A stretch of 64,000 nt of DNA. It comes from Avena insularis. Taxonomy: Eukaryota; Streptophyta; Magnoliopsida; Poales; Poaceae. Positions 21,966-33,938 of the stretch are shown here, piece after piece. Each line of letters starts with the position of its first letter. Position 1 is the stretch's first letter. The notes under the pieces are model-generated. The model was given only the letters and a program-made list of their open reading frames with translations. It had not been told where the DNA came from and did no database searches. Both the position numbers and the translations under genes were made by a program. The stretch spans positions 662,602,802 to 662,666,801 of the forward strand of contig CM042690.1 in the NCBI GenBank assembly GCA_023614405.1, given 5' to 3'.

Positions 21966-23284
21966 TGTTTTATTTTGGATTTTCTTTTTGCACTCTTTCT
22001 GTAGCAAGAGAGTTTTATTTTGGTTTTATTTATGGAGTTTTCAATAAAGTACCAAGCTGAACCCATTTGGATGTTTTAAAGTTGACAAAACATATGGAGA
22101 AGAAAATCCCTGCACAAACTCTTTTTAGTAAAAAAATCTCCGATTTTTCTGTAACTCCGATTGCTCTCATATTTATACTGTAGTTGCAACTTTTCATACT
22201 CTATATACCCAAAAATTGGAAAACATTCTAACATGTTTAAGTGGGCGAAATAAATGCGTTTTGCAGCTGTTGTTTTTCTGGACATAATCTATCTTTTGTT
22301 GCAAGAGTGGTCTCTTTGGATTTTGATTTGATTATTTTTGAGTCTTTTGATATATCATGGATGTTGGAAACTTAAGTAATTCTATGGACATTTAAAACCA
22401 AATTTTATTTGGACATTTTATCATAGCTAGCTTGATATCTTCGTACCCACTAATGTCACCCCATAGAAAAGAAATGTGAGAAAGTTATGTGTTGAAGTTT
22501 TTTAACAGGGAATGGTGGAACATCACACCAATAGCTATCCAAGAATGGTGAAAACCATAAGCTTGGGGATTTCCAAGGCACCCCATTGGACCTATAAAAC
22601 TCTTGGTTTGCAAACCTCTGAACTTTGTTTTTTGAGCAACATAGAATGATCGTAGAAACTTGGAGCATCTTTGTTTAGTGTTATGTTTAGTTTTGCTTGA
22701 TATGTTGGAAATAAATAGGACCACCATGATTGATAATTTGCATGCTTAGGAAAGAACTACTGAAATAAACTATCCCATGAATGAATGCCATGTTTTAATA
22801 AATTCCATGTTTGATTGAATGCCTTGCTTGAAATAGAAAAAGGGGGAAACAAACTATGCATGTTATTGCTTTAGGTTGGATTTTTCATATGCTTTATGGA
22901 GTGATAACTTACAAGTGTACCATCTTGTGCTAGTTCTTATATTCAACATAAATGGCGCTCAATGCTTATATTGTCTTCTAGAAATGACTTAGTACTATGG
23001 GCACTTTGCATTCATGTAGAAGGTCAAATGGTTACCATTGCTAGCCCCACCATATTGAAACAACCTACTTTAGCAAAACAAACTTAGCATTTATACGGGA
23101 AACACCTACCCAAATAGCTCAAGCTATATCCCAAAGTATACTATCATGTGTGAGTCATTATTTAGCTTCCAAACACTATATTATGGGTATGGGTGACATG
23201 GAGAAGTTAGTCGTGGGGTGACCACAAACTCACTAGGAATATAGTACCCCTTCCCAAAAAGCAATAAGAGGATGCATACACTAA

Positions 23285-23348
23285 AAGATGAGGGCAAAAA
23301 CCCTCCATAGAAGGGGTACCACCGCTAAGATGAGGGCAAAAACCCTCC
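23285..23348 (+). repeat. two copies of a 22-bp hairpin repeat
   Basis: AAGATGAGGGCAAAAACCCT plus CC occurs at 23285-23306 and 23327-23348. Each holds GAGGG-CAAAAA-CCCTC, a short inverted repeat. Confidence 0.7.
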
Positions 23349-23913
23349 AAATATTTATATGATATCAAAAGGTGAGAAGAGTGAGTATGCAGAGGCTAGG
23401 GCTTCCCAAAAATCAAAACAAGAAAAAAGTGACATAGAAATATAAAGAAAAAACAAAGAGGGGAAAGAATCAAAAAGTTCCAAAACAAGAATGCCAAAAA
23501 GAATCAGGTAATGAGGGGCAATGGAACCAAATACTAATGATGAAGATGGTTCAACCATAAACTTAATGGATAGTGTTTGGAAGATAGCTTGTGTCTCACA
23601 TATGATATTCCCTACTTGATATCCATACACTCTTTCCAACCTCCTTTGCCAAATATTCTGACCATAGGACCGTCACTACATATATATAATTTTCTCTATG
23701 CGAAGAATGTGCTATTGCCTCATAGTACTATATGCATTTGTGTTAGTCAATATAAATATTGGGTTATCAAGTATGATATTATAATAAGTATCACTTTAAG
23801 CTATGATTTCTTGTTGTTATTCTCTAAACAAATGAACTGTTTAACTTTTTGTGATACTTGCTAGTGAAAAGAAGCACCAAACTCCAAAGCACATGTTAGT
23901 TTTATCACCTTCA

Positions 23914-23949
23914 TGCTCGAGGACGAGCATAAGTTAAGTTTGGGGATGT
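23914..23949 (+). other. TGCTCGAGGACGAGCA motif and polypurine tract
   Basis: A near-perfect palindrome TGCTCGAGGACGAGCA (23914-23929) is followed by AAGTTTGGGGATGT before LTR2. The same pair occurs in both Athila elements. Confidence 0.75.
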
Positions 23950-25483
23950 TGATGCATGTAAAATGAATACATGAACTTTGTAGTTTGTTGCTATGAATTC
24001 CAATATATTTGCATCATATTAGTAGTTATTACCAATGTTTTTAATGATTTTGGGGATTTTCTGAACAATCCCCTCTCTATTGGTTTTAACTCCGTCTGGC
24101 AAAAAAATCTTTTGTTAGTGTTTTTGACTTTCCTGGAGCTACAGAAATTGAAACGGAGGTAGGTCAACGGGATCTGTTAGATAATTTCAATACGAATACA
24201 ACAATATAAAGTAGGGCCTGAGGGTCCCAACGAACTGAAAATGGCAGCCCATTTACTTTAGGACGCACCACTGGTGCTATCTCAACCCTTGAAACTCCGA
24301 TGTCGTCGATTCCACCGCCATTCGTTTCGTTTTGACCTAAAACCATCTATATATATCCCCTAGTGGCCTTTATCGAGATGGACAGAGGGGGAGATTGAAA
24401 ACCAAGTAACAGAGAGCCAGCAGGCCACCGCCCGGAGGAAGATTGGAGGGGGAACCATTGCCGGAATTGCCTCTAGCCACCTCTCTTCCTTCACCAACGT
24501 CTCCTCATCACTCTCCATGATGATGGGGGGAGTAGTCCACCCCCTAGACTATGGGTTTGTGGTGGTAACTTGATCTAATATCTCTATGTATGATCATTGT
24601 TGAAGTCCATATGATGTGCCTTGCATGAGTATGGATCTATCTATGTAATTCCTATATGGTGGATATTGTGGTATGAGATAATACTTGTTATGCATTTACC
24701 GTTGTGTTGGATATTTTATGGTTTTTCATACTTTAGAAATATTCTATGATGCATGTAATGGTTTGATCTATACAAAATTCCTTGTTTATCCATGTCATGA
24801 GGTGATTGACACCACCAAGTGGAGGTAGATGAGAGACATATGGTAATGCACACAACATATGAATCATTGCACTAGTGTTTGGAAAGTTTTCCATTAAGAA
24901 GTATGATGTATATAGTTAATGGGTGGCCGAGTGACATCGACATATGTATTGAGCGACACAATGCTACCAAACATCCTTTATCTAGGGGTAAAAAGGGGAA
25001 GTATGATGTGTGGTGTGACAATAACCAAATGCTAGCCTTATTACAAGGGTGACCTAGAAGCACAAAGGAGTAATTCTTTCAACTATGTGTTTTAAGACAT
25101 GTAGCCACCATAAAGTTACCACTAAAACATAACAACTGTGTGTACTTTTATTATCTATAACATGTTCATCACCATAGATGGAGAGAGAGGATTGAGTGAA
25201 CCCATGAACCCATGTCCATTGTTCCTATAAGATAAAACCTTTGTCCTGTCATCTTGCATTGAAGAGGATTGGGTCACTTTTACATTCTTTCTTTGTTATG
25301 TTACACTTCCAAGCCTTAAATCAACCACCTTGTTCTTTAAACTCGTTTAGTGCATAATCAACTAAAACTTGTGACACTTTAGTTGTAAAGAATAGATAGC
25401 TTTTCCTTCTTTCTCCTGCGGATCAATACCCTACTTCCACACTGAGAGGTACTATAGTGATCCCCTGCTCTTGGGGGTTATCA
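23950..25483 (+). repeat. 3' LTR of the non-autonomous element
   Basis: 1534 bp, TGATGCATG...GGGTTATCA, homologous to 19149-20646, followed by TTAAC. Confidence 0.9.
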
Positions 25484-25488
25484 TTAAC

Positions 25489-25846
25489 CTCCACGGAATA
25501 TCACCAATGGCATCAACAACTTCATGAATATGATACTGCGAGTAACCCAAAATCTCCACATTTATATCATTGTTCCAATAAATACGCAGACCTCCTTTCC
25601 TACCATCACTACCAACATCATAAGCTTTATCATAGCCTAAAGTAATCGCTAGGGATTTGAAACAATTTTTGTTATTTGAGTTTCTACAATAAAGAAAATA
25701 GCCGATGCAAACTTTTTGACAAAATCACGCAGCTCATGAACTATTGAGGCATTGCCCGCTAATCGGCAGTTCAAGATAAAAGACTCATTGGGCTTGACGG
25801 TACTCCCTGAGGGAGCCCTCCAACATGCCATTTTTTGATTTGTCAT
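25489..25846 (-). pseudogene. LINE ORF2 endonuclease N-terminus
   Basis: The frame includes FILNCRLAGNASIVHELRDF and a VETQITK motif, the start of the exonuclease-endonuclease-phosphatase fold of plant LINEs. The catalytic glutamate of the ETQ motif is visible. The continuation lies across the nested element at 19143-19085, with a one-base loss in GEANNKERY. Confidence 0.7.
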
Positions 25847-25899
25847 ATGAACTATCTTAACCTCTTATTTTATTCCTTTTTGAATCCCTCACCGGATTG

Positions 25900-26946
25900 G
25901 TGCTAGGTGGTGTTGTTGGTTCAAAACAAGAGACGGTCATCCCAATAGTGTCTGCCATATCAACCGAGATTACAACTCTATCCAGGCTAGTCCCTATGAC
26001 GACTGCACTAGACCAATAGAATTTTGGTGCTCAGCCCCTCTCTTCCCGCTCCCATCAAAATCATCATCATCCATATCTGTATTAGCACCATACAATGGAT
26101 CCATAGGGGATCAAAAACCACTAGTCAGGCCGTAGGATCTTCCTGTACCACGTCTACTGCGCACAAAACCTCCTCCTCTATGGATCATCCACTCTGCATG
26201 AAGGTTTTGAACACAAGAGCTTGTGGTGCATGGAGGCCATCCCCATGGTCTTTATATTCATGCCCCATGTGTCCACACACTTGGCGCCAATTAGGTAGCC
26301 GCTCATATTTCACAAGAAATGGCTCGCGTTTTCCTGCACGGACCATCAAGACTACAAGATTCATAGGCTTCCTGATGTTAAGCTAAACCCTGTCTCGAAA
26401 GAAGTTACCCTCAAAATTATTGGATACCCCTTATGATGTGATGAAACGACCCAGCTTAGCAGCCAGGGATTTGATCATGGGTGCATATTCGATCGGGAGA
26501 TCGTGGGTCTGAATCCATATGTCAATGTGGAACAGATCTATGGTAGATGGTTTGGTAAAACCATCGTATGGCTCTATCATGACTAGGTTTTCGTGGAAAG
26601 TCCATGGTCCTCCTTGCATAACTCTATCCCAATCTCCAAGGAATGCAAATTGAAAGGTATGAAGATTACCCTCTAGTGTTCTTGTCTTCGCTTCTTGCAC
26701 TGAATCCTAGGTAGAGCGCATATTTTTGTAAAACCGAAAGTTGGAGTAGTCCCCCTCCGTAAAAACCCTAGAAGTGGCGAGCCATCGTGTAGCTTCTATC
26801 GGTGGCGGCCCTTCCTCTTCGAACACCATATCATCCAAATCCTCCTCTTCAATACCCAAATACTTCATTATTGATTTGGTTCCTCCATCATCACCTCCCG
26901 ATGATGAGCTAGATTGATCCTTCACGATGACCAACACTGATCCCAC
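25900..26946 (-). pseudogene. LINE ORF1 (RNA-binding protein), broken
   Basis: The minus-strand frame begins MGSVLVIVKDQSSSSSGGDD and contains IEATRWLATSRVFTEGDYSN, then PLEG-type text (TRTLEGNLHTFQFAFLGDWD) and IEPYDGFTKPSTIDL. This is the DUF4283-like domain of plant L1-type ORF1. A TAG at 26707-26709 stands where tryptophan is usual (NMRST-stop-DSVQEA). Further down the zinc knuckle is degenerate (VCGHMGHEYKDH). ORF1 proteins bind LINE RNA. Confidence 0.75.
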
Positions 26947-27495
26947 AATGGAACTCCACCAACCCTAGAGCTTCCCATCCCACACCAGACAAGAGCCAAG
27001 ATCAAGACACTTGAGCTCGGTCGTTGACAATGGCGAGAGCAAGCCCGGTGGCACTGGATCCCACTAGAGGAATGTACCATGGAGAATTGGTGCTATTTCC
27101 ATGCTACAGCCTCACACGGAAGGGCCAACTCCTGAGTCATCATCTCGTGGCTCAAGGACGTGGCCAAGGCTTCATAGGAAGGCAAACCTCCGCCACCTGA
27201 ACCATCGCGGCGCGTCAACCCGAACCAGCAGCAGCTAGGGCACCACCCCGACGGACCTCTAGGGCCTCCCGCTAGACCTTTGTAGCAAGACCTTGGGGCT
27301 ATCGGGACAAGACAATACGCAATCGGAGGGAGCATCGGCTTCCTCTATAGCGTCAACGATCACCAGACCAGTCCCAAGGTAAATCACTTGTGGGGAGGAT
27401 CACATAGGTACTCCTCACACTGGGAAGTCAAGGAGGTCTGTAACACAATCCTCTCGGCATAGCATGGGACCACCTCTAAGCTAGCATAGGCCAGC

Positions 27496-27978
27496 GTGCC
27501 TATCACATTCGGATTCAATGATTGCCTAGACAACCTGACCTACCTAGGCAGGTTACCTATGATAGTCTCCCCGGTTACCGCCAACACCACCGTCCATAAG
27601 GTCTTGATGAACGGAGGAAGCTCCTTCAAAATCATTACAGTGGATACCTTGGGAAAAATACATGTCCCCAGCTCTTACATCCGGTTGGTCTCAAATCAAT
27701 TCTTCGGAATAATACCCGGAGTGGCCCACTAACTAATCGGGAAGATCACTCTGCCAGTCACGTTCAGTAGCGGGGATAACTTATGTATGGAGCAATGCGT
27801 CTTTGAGACCGTCGACTTCCCCATGGTCTACAACGTCCTCGTCGAGCGCTCGTAGATCTCACAGTTCATGGGTATCCCCAACTACACCTACCTAATGTTC
27901 AAGCTCCCTAGACCTAAGGAGGGAGTGATCACAATCATGGAATCCTTGAAGCATGCAACAGAGTGCGATCAATGCAGT
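27496..27978 (+). pseudogene. Tat-type aspartic protease, active-site mutant
   Basis: The frame reads FGFNDCLDNLTYLGRLPMIV, then VLMNGGSSFKIITVDTLGKI, and after a stop at 27730-27732 continues with KITLPVTFSSGDNLCMEQC and GVITIMESLKHATECDQCS. Tat-type elements usually read VLMDGGSSLNIL; here the catalytic Asp is Asn (codon 27610-27612). A further stop lies near 27856. Confidence 0.75.
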
Positions 27979-29668
27979 TAAAATGATACAGCCCCTGCCT
28001 AGGATCCCTCACAGAAGAACAACACGCCAGGAAAAGAGAAGGATTGGGGACACTTATATGGAGGAGTCAGTCCGACCAAGTCAAGTGAAAAAATAGGGAT
28101 GCGCACTCACCTCCCGACAACCAAATTCCTGGCAGGGGGATGAGCGGACCATGTTAGCAACACGGTGCGTCGACATGACATCCGGTACACTCAGGCTAGC
28201 CAGCTCGGGTATCAGGAAGGCCGCGGTAAGGATGTTTTGGGGCATCAGGAGCAGAGCAAGAAAGCAGCTCATGTGCGCTATCAAACACCTCCCGGAGGAA
28301 CATAGCTCACCGATAGCGTCTGGAGCTAACCTCCCGGTAGGCGACACAACCCCGCGTTTAGGACACACCATAGTGATGTAGCGGCAAGATATCGGATCGG
28401 GAAGCCCTCGTGGAAAACCAACCCACGATTGGCGCTAGGATAGGACATGGGGACGCAAGCAAGGACCAGGACGGTCCGCGTGGAGATCCCCTCTCCCTTA
28501 GACGTCTTGGCTGCCAAAGCCCCAAGGGGAATAGAAACCCCTTGCATGGCAGCGACAAGCACCCCATTCGCAATGTTAATGCATGGGTAGAAGCCCAATA
28601 TCCCCATAAGAATATGAAGTCTAGGAAGATGATGATCCGTGACTTTCCCTAGGGGCGAAAACATCCCAAACATGGAGCGGAAGTGCAATAACTACCATCC
28701 TCTACGATGGTATCCCGCAATTTCAGTTCTCGGGATTCAAAACTTCCATTGTTGTGAAAACAATGATGTACAAGGAATTAAGGTCTCTACTCAAACCCTT
28801 ACACACCCAGGGGCTCCTACTCTGCAGGCTCACACAATTTTTCATCTGAGAAGATCCCCTTTTCAAGACCTTAATGAGTACTAGAATTCCTTTCTCCAAC
28901 ACTACATCTCTTCACCCGTATAGGTCGCGGTCCTCACCGCTCTGGAGGGGCAGAAAAAACTGCTAGCGGTGTAAAACCCGTATTTGGCATACTTCATGTT
29001 CTTAGGACCAAGGCCCTAGAGCCGAAAAACCTACACAGTTACGTAACCTAACCTCCATAGTTCACCTTGCTCAAGCATTGAGCAACCCAACCAGCTTATG
29101 AATTGCTAGGGTACAAGTATAGGGAGCGGGTTGCGGAAATCTGGGAGAGCGCACTACGTGATGACGTGGGAACTCTTGTGGGTCCTAAGTTACCTCTGAC
29201 ATAGTTGGTATGAGGTGGAGATAGGCACTACTCAGGAGGTACTGACACTTGTACCTGACCTAGACTATCACCTGTAACCCCATATTACATGTCTGGAGAG
29301 TGAGGGAGTCATGACTAGACAACACGATGGTGCCCGCCGGGGAGCGAGTTAATATAGCCTCGGCCCTACACCACTCCGGTCCCCGGACCACGACCTGCAC
29401 TCCGGCCTCAGGGCCATGACTTGGGAACTTACAACTCGACGCATCATCGGGACCCCCCTAGACTTACCGCGTCACCATTTTTTCTGTCCAGTGTACTCGA
29501 GCCACCCAGACAGAATGATGCGGGGCATAAATGGTGTATACTTGGAAGAGACCTTAGAGAAAGCAGCGAGAATTTATATAGCAACCAAAAGAAGGTTATT
29601 TACAAAAGGATTCCTTAGCTCCAAAATGAGAGGAACTGGGAAGCGGGGAGCAGGGCTCCCTTACATAG

Positions 29669-29920
29669 CTAAGCTCCCTCTCTACGAGGAATCAAACCAA
29701 ACTCATCAACACGACGGACGGTGGCCACCAGGGCCGCCACAGAGTTAGCAAAAACCTCATCGTCCTTGGCACAGGATAAGAGGACCTCGTCGAGCTGAAG
29801 GCGAGCCTGGAGGACCTCTTCTTCCAGCCAGATCTTCTCCTCCTTTAGCAAGCTCATCATGAACTCCTTCTCACCAAGCTCAGTGTGGGCCTTGTCCCTT
29901 TGATCTCCAACAGGGTCCAT
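29669..29920 (-). pseudogene. antisense coiled-coil reading frame of the Tat element
   Basis: The minus-strand frame MDPVGDQRDKAHTELGEKEF continues with a heptad-like stretch (LLKEEKIWLEEEVLQARLQL). Similar coiled-coil text seems to continue upstream on the minus strand to about 30120, with possible introns. Tat-lineage elements are known to carry extra genes in antisense orientation; this fits. The product is unknown. Confidence 0.45.
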
Positions 29921-32199
29921 TGCCTCCTAGTTCTTCTGATGGAGATCTTCCAAGATCTTCATTTGATGGCGGAGGTCAACGTTCTCGTCAAGTAACCGAG
30001 AAAAGGACTCCTGGGTGATCCTTCTTGGCCACTAGGGCTCCTCCAAGCCCGAGTATCTCCCTCACCAGGGACCTGCGGTCCGCCGATTGCAGATCGATGC
30101 CCTTCAGCACGTCTTCCATCGTTGCATAAATCTGGTGGCTCTACTCAAGAACAACGGAGGGAGTATTAGGCAAGAGAACGATATAAAAAGCAGGAAGATC
30201 AGTCTTAATACCTAAAGATTCAGGGGAAGGACAATTTCCTTACCGTTTCGCTCCCGGGATCACGGTCGACGAAGGAAGTCGTTGCCAATGGATCCGTCGC
30301 TACCTCGACAGAAAATAGGGGAATAAGAAGACCGGACCTAGGGACACTAGGAACAGAACAATCAAAAGCTAAAAAATTCAGCGATAGCACCCGAGGAACC
30401 CTTGGGGGAACATGTATGAGATCAAGAAAAGTGCAGAAAGAGGAATATTAACCGTCGCTGTCAAGAGATTGGCGTGCGGGGACGCTTCCCGATGGCATCG
30501 CCAAAGCATTGCGCGTCTCTGTGGCCCTCCCGGCATTAATATCATGTAGTCAGCCAAGGATCACTACCTCGTCAAGAGGCGCAATCAGCGACGGAGCTCC
30601 TCCAGCCTTACGGCGGGCTCTCGCCGTCCTCTCCGCATACTGGGTATGTCAGATTTCTCTCCTCCGGAGGGAGATATTTCTGCCGGCCACAGAGTGGACG
30701 CTTGGAAGCAAGGGTTTTTCTGATGGAGTAGGGGAGGAAAATTGGAAAGGATACAAACGGAAAGGTCTCAGTAGCGGTATTTATGGAAGAAGAACCCTGA
30801 AAGGTCACGACCCGTAAGGTCAGGTCTACGGGTATGGACCACCGGGTCAAAAGAGAGCTCCATTTAAGGGCAGGAGCCAAGGGATAACTGCATGGCGAGA
30901 GCAAGAGATTAACTATGCGCTCGTGTAAGGTCATTTCCCATTAGTCAACATCGTGGGCAGGAATCTCATTATGATCACCACCTTTAATTTCACCGGACGG
31001 AACCGATTCCCACGCGACAGACAAAGCTCTGGAAAGCAAAAGTTAATGGAAAAGACCTCATTAACCGGTTCTGATTTAGGTCCTCATAGCCTCGGGAAAG
31101 TTCCTCTCAACAAACCTCCTTAAGTCACAAAAGAAGTTAAGGCATCATACTACGTCATTGATTATGTCATCCTAGACTAGACCTAAACCCCACTACGATC
31201 TCACTGTGTCAGATGGGTCCACAAGCAAGGTACCAACATGATAAGAACTGAAATTACGGGTACCTCTTGACCTCTCAGTTCGGTACTCCATGTCATATAT
31301 GGGACCTCTCCCGGAGACCTCCTCTGGTCTTTAAGGTACTCACACCACAACACAAGAGGATTGTTTTCTTCCCTTTTGTTATTAACCCTTTTGCAGGACC
31401 TCGTCGTAAGCCCATTACCCTGGGACATTTGAGATGGGAAGGCTCATCAGAGCTGCACTAAGGACGGGCTTACGGGAAGGTCCACGTGATCGATACATCT
31501 ACACATGCCGGAGACCTTGCACCAGGAACAAGGACCTCACGCCTCAAGATCAAGAAGAAGTCATCGAGCTCACCAGGCGGAGGTTGAGTACGAGCTACAA
31601 TAACTCTACTACAAGGAATGGCATCTTATTGAAGGTACTGATCGGGGCCTTGTTGGTGATGGGTGGACTCAGGCATGTACTCGACATGGGCCTGAACCCA
31701 CGATTCCTGTCCACGGCGACCTCTGACGATGAAGGACCAGAAGGCCAGCATCTAGAAGCTCTCAAACCACCCTAACCTCAACCGACCTGACCCGTGGGGC
31801 TATAAGACGACTCTCTGAAGATCCCGAATACCAGATGAACGTACAAATAATATTAGAGATCACGATTATGTGCAAGACAAGATGAAGATCTGACATGACT
31901 AAGAAGGACTCGACTACCATCAACGCCTATAAGTACCCGAAGACATTCACCTGAGAAGGATATGTCATAATCGCCCAAGTCTTTGCCATTAGCCTTAGTC
32001 ACAGCTCTAGATTCATCTCTCTCGTCGGGCGTCATTATAAGCCCATGAAGATCATCTTGTAGACACACTATACGATCTCTCGATCGCCTTATGAATAACG
32101 TCTGAGGGATTCCTCATATTCTCTATATATCTTTATCTTTGAGATCCAACCTGCTGGCTCGAGCCATCCGCCGAACAAATAAACTCGCTTCTGTTTCTC

Positions 32200-33480
32200 A
32201 AAAGTGACACTGTGGAGGGATCATGAAAACTATCCTTCGTCAAGAGCAGTGTCGCGTCCGTGCTTTCTTGGAAGTAACCTAGGGTCAACGATGACTCAAT
32301 CATGTGGGGTAGATTCGGAGCCGTCCAAAATGATGACTTGGTGCTCCCTTGATAGCCGCTCCCTGAACCCTTGGCTTATCACATGGTTCACCGCTGCCAC
32401 GGTCGCATCCTTCTTCTCCATGTGGCATCATGTGTTGCGTTCCTACGTGGCGAACTTCCGGCGCATGCAGGCATCCGACCACTCGAAATCCCGCATCCCT
32501 TATGGCTCAACCTTGACACAGCGCTTCTTGCAAACCTTCTTAAAAGTCCCATACGCTTCGGCGGCATGGTGGTGACGGCGTGGGTTGGGCGAACGGGACT
32601 AGGAGAGGGGATGCTAAACTAGAGCGACGGGACATGAGAAATGAATTGGAGCCAGGAAAAGGGACGCCAAATAGGTGGGCAAGAACAAAGGCTCTCCGTC
32701 ACTGCCATGGATGGCCCACAGGATGCGTGTTTCCCTGTGGAGCAGGAGCGGGCTAGACTTGTCGGACAGTCTATTGAGCCCTGCCGCACGAAACGAAGCC
32801 TTGGAGGCGCAGGTGCGTGAGTTTTCCCGTCCGAAACCTTGGCTACCAAACAAGTATGGCCGGACCCAATGCCCAAATCCATGAATCGCCAGAGCAGCCA
32901 AGTTAACACGCCTTCCAACTCTGACCAACCCACGTGGCAACATAAAGCTAACACCGGCGATAAAACAACACTTCGGGCAGCACCGCACGTTTTGCATTAC
33001 CACAGCTTTGCTTTGCCTCGATCCGGGGCGCCAGTTCGCCTCCTCGACCAAAGGAAGACAAGTACGACTTGGATTTTCGCACGGGGGAGGCAGGCAACGC
33101 CACACCCGCCGCGAGCCGCCACCACTTCCGGGAACGTGTTGCGCTTTCGGTCGGCTAGATCTCCATCAATCAGCCTACTACCACCACCACCACCATGGCG
33201 AGACAGCGAGTCGACTGCTACCTCCGTAAAGACACGACCCCCGTCGCTTTCAGAGCTTGGCATCCACACGTCCATCCGCAGCCTTGCGCCCTATACGGCA
33301 CCTCAGCTTCCTTCGAACTTATCCAGGCAGCAAAACGGAGGAACCTTCGACGTGGCGACCACCGGATGGCAGCATCGTGCGTCCAGGATTCCAGATCGAA
33401 TGCAAAAATTCGCCGGAACAGGTTCAGGCCGAGCTATGTTCAGTTCAGTTCAGTTATTATCTGGGCACACACAAACACAC
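32200..33480. other. GC-rich intergenic region, unassigned
   Basis: About 1.3 kb without a recognised gene. Long open frames on both strands (32839-33528 plus, 32614-33105 minus) are expected from the high GC content and resemble nothing I know. CACCACCACCACCACCATGG lies near 33180-33196, and a TTCAG microsatellite at about 33435-33450. It could be a degraded gene 5' region or transposon cargo. Confidence 0.35.
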
Positions 33481-33485
33481 AATTA

Positions 33486-33617
33486 CTCCCTCCGACCCAA
33501 ATTAGTTGACTCAAATTTATCAAGATAGTCAAGATACGGATGTATCTAGTAGTAAATCATGGCTACATACAATCGAATCTAGACAAATCTAAGTCAACTA
33601 ATTTGTGTCGGAGGGAG
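33486..33617. mobile_element. Stowaway-type MITE, 132 bp
   Basis: Ends CTCCCTCCGACCCAAATTAG and the complement, flanked by TA (33484-33485 and 33618-33619). It lies about 320 bp beyond the LpxC stop codon. Confidence 0.92.
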
Positions 33618-33938
33618 TATTTCTCTTCACTTATGCAGAAATGTTTGAGCATGTTGTTGCAATACATGGAGTGCATACACGATTCGTCAGCTCAATTTTC
33701 CAAAAGCACATGATACCACAGGTTTATGTGACTACAGACACTGCTTGCCAAAGATACGGAACAGAACATCTTGATAGATCAACAATAAATCTGGCACTTG
33801 TCCCACTGTTAGGATGAGGGTCATCAGATGATGATCACCCTGAGATAAGCTTCATTAGCACCATCTTTTCCTCGAGCACCACTATCACCAATATATAAAC
33901 ATCACCCACCATATGCTTCACCGCGGCTAACCAACCAA

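Larger units (their letters stand above)
19149..25483 (+). mobile_element. complete non-autonomous LTR element without gag or pol
   Basis: The 6335-bp element has LTRs 19149-20646 and 23950-25483, a TTAAC duplication, a degenerate tRNA-Asp primer site (20657-20675) and a polypurine tract (23936-23949). The 3.3-kb internal region has no gag, protease or polymerase homology. It carries a broken frame of unknown function (20986-21815), the conserved GCGCT...GAGGCAACC motif and the TGCTCGAGGACGAGCA motif. These shared signals place it as a passenger of the Athila lineage. LTR1 lacks about 30 bases present in LTR2 at 24614-24643. Confidence 0.88.
19085..27350 (-). mobile_element. LINE, minus strand, split by an LTR element
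   Basis: LINE sequence occupies 25489 to about 27350 and 19085-19143; between them lies the LTR element 19149-25483 with its duplication. From high to low coordinates: GC-rich 5' leader (about 26947-27350), ORF1 (26946 to about 25900), and ORF2 endonuclease start (25846 to 25489, then 19143 to 19085, where KERYSTWNMMK is readable). The reverse transcriptase part is missing beyond 19085, where an Angela LTR begins. Confidence 0.75.
27360..32200 (+). mobile_element. decayed Tat-type Gypsy element
   Basis: A Tat-type protease is readable at about 27500-27980, and an antisense coiled-coil frame lies at 29669-29920. A TATA-like CTATATATC and promoter-like DNA near 32134-32143 suggest LTR sequence around 31400-32200. 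I find no clean LTR ends, primer site or target duplication, so both edges are approximate. Sequence between 27980 and 29660 is degenerate, with no polymerase homology that I can follow. Confidence 0.55.

Noticed and set aside
27980..29660. Reverse transcriptase of the Tat element
   Set aside because: I could not find the YxDD or other polymerase blocks in any frame; the text is too decayed to call.
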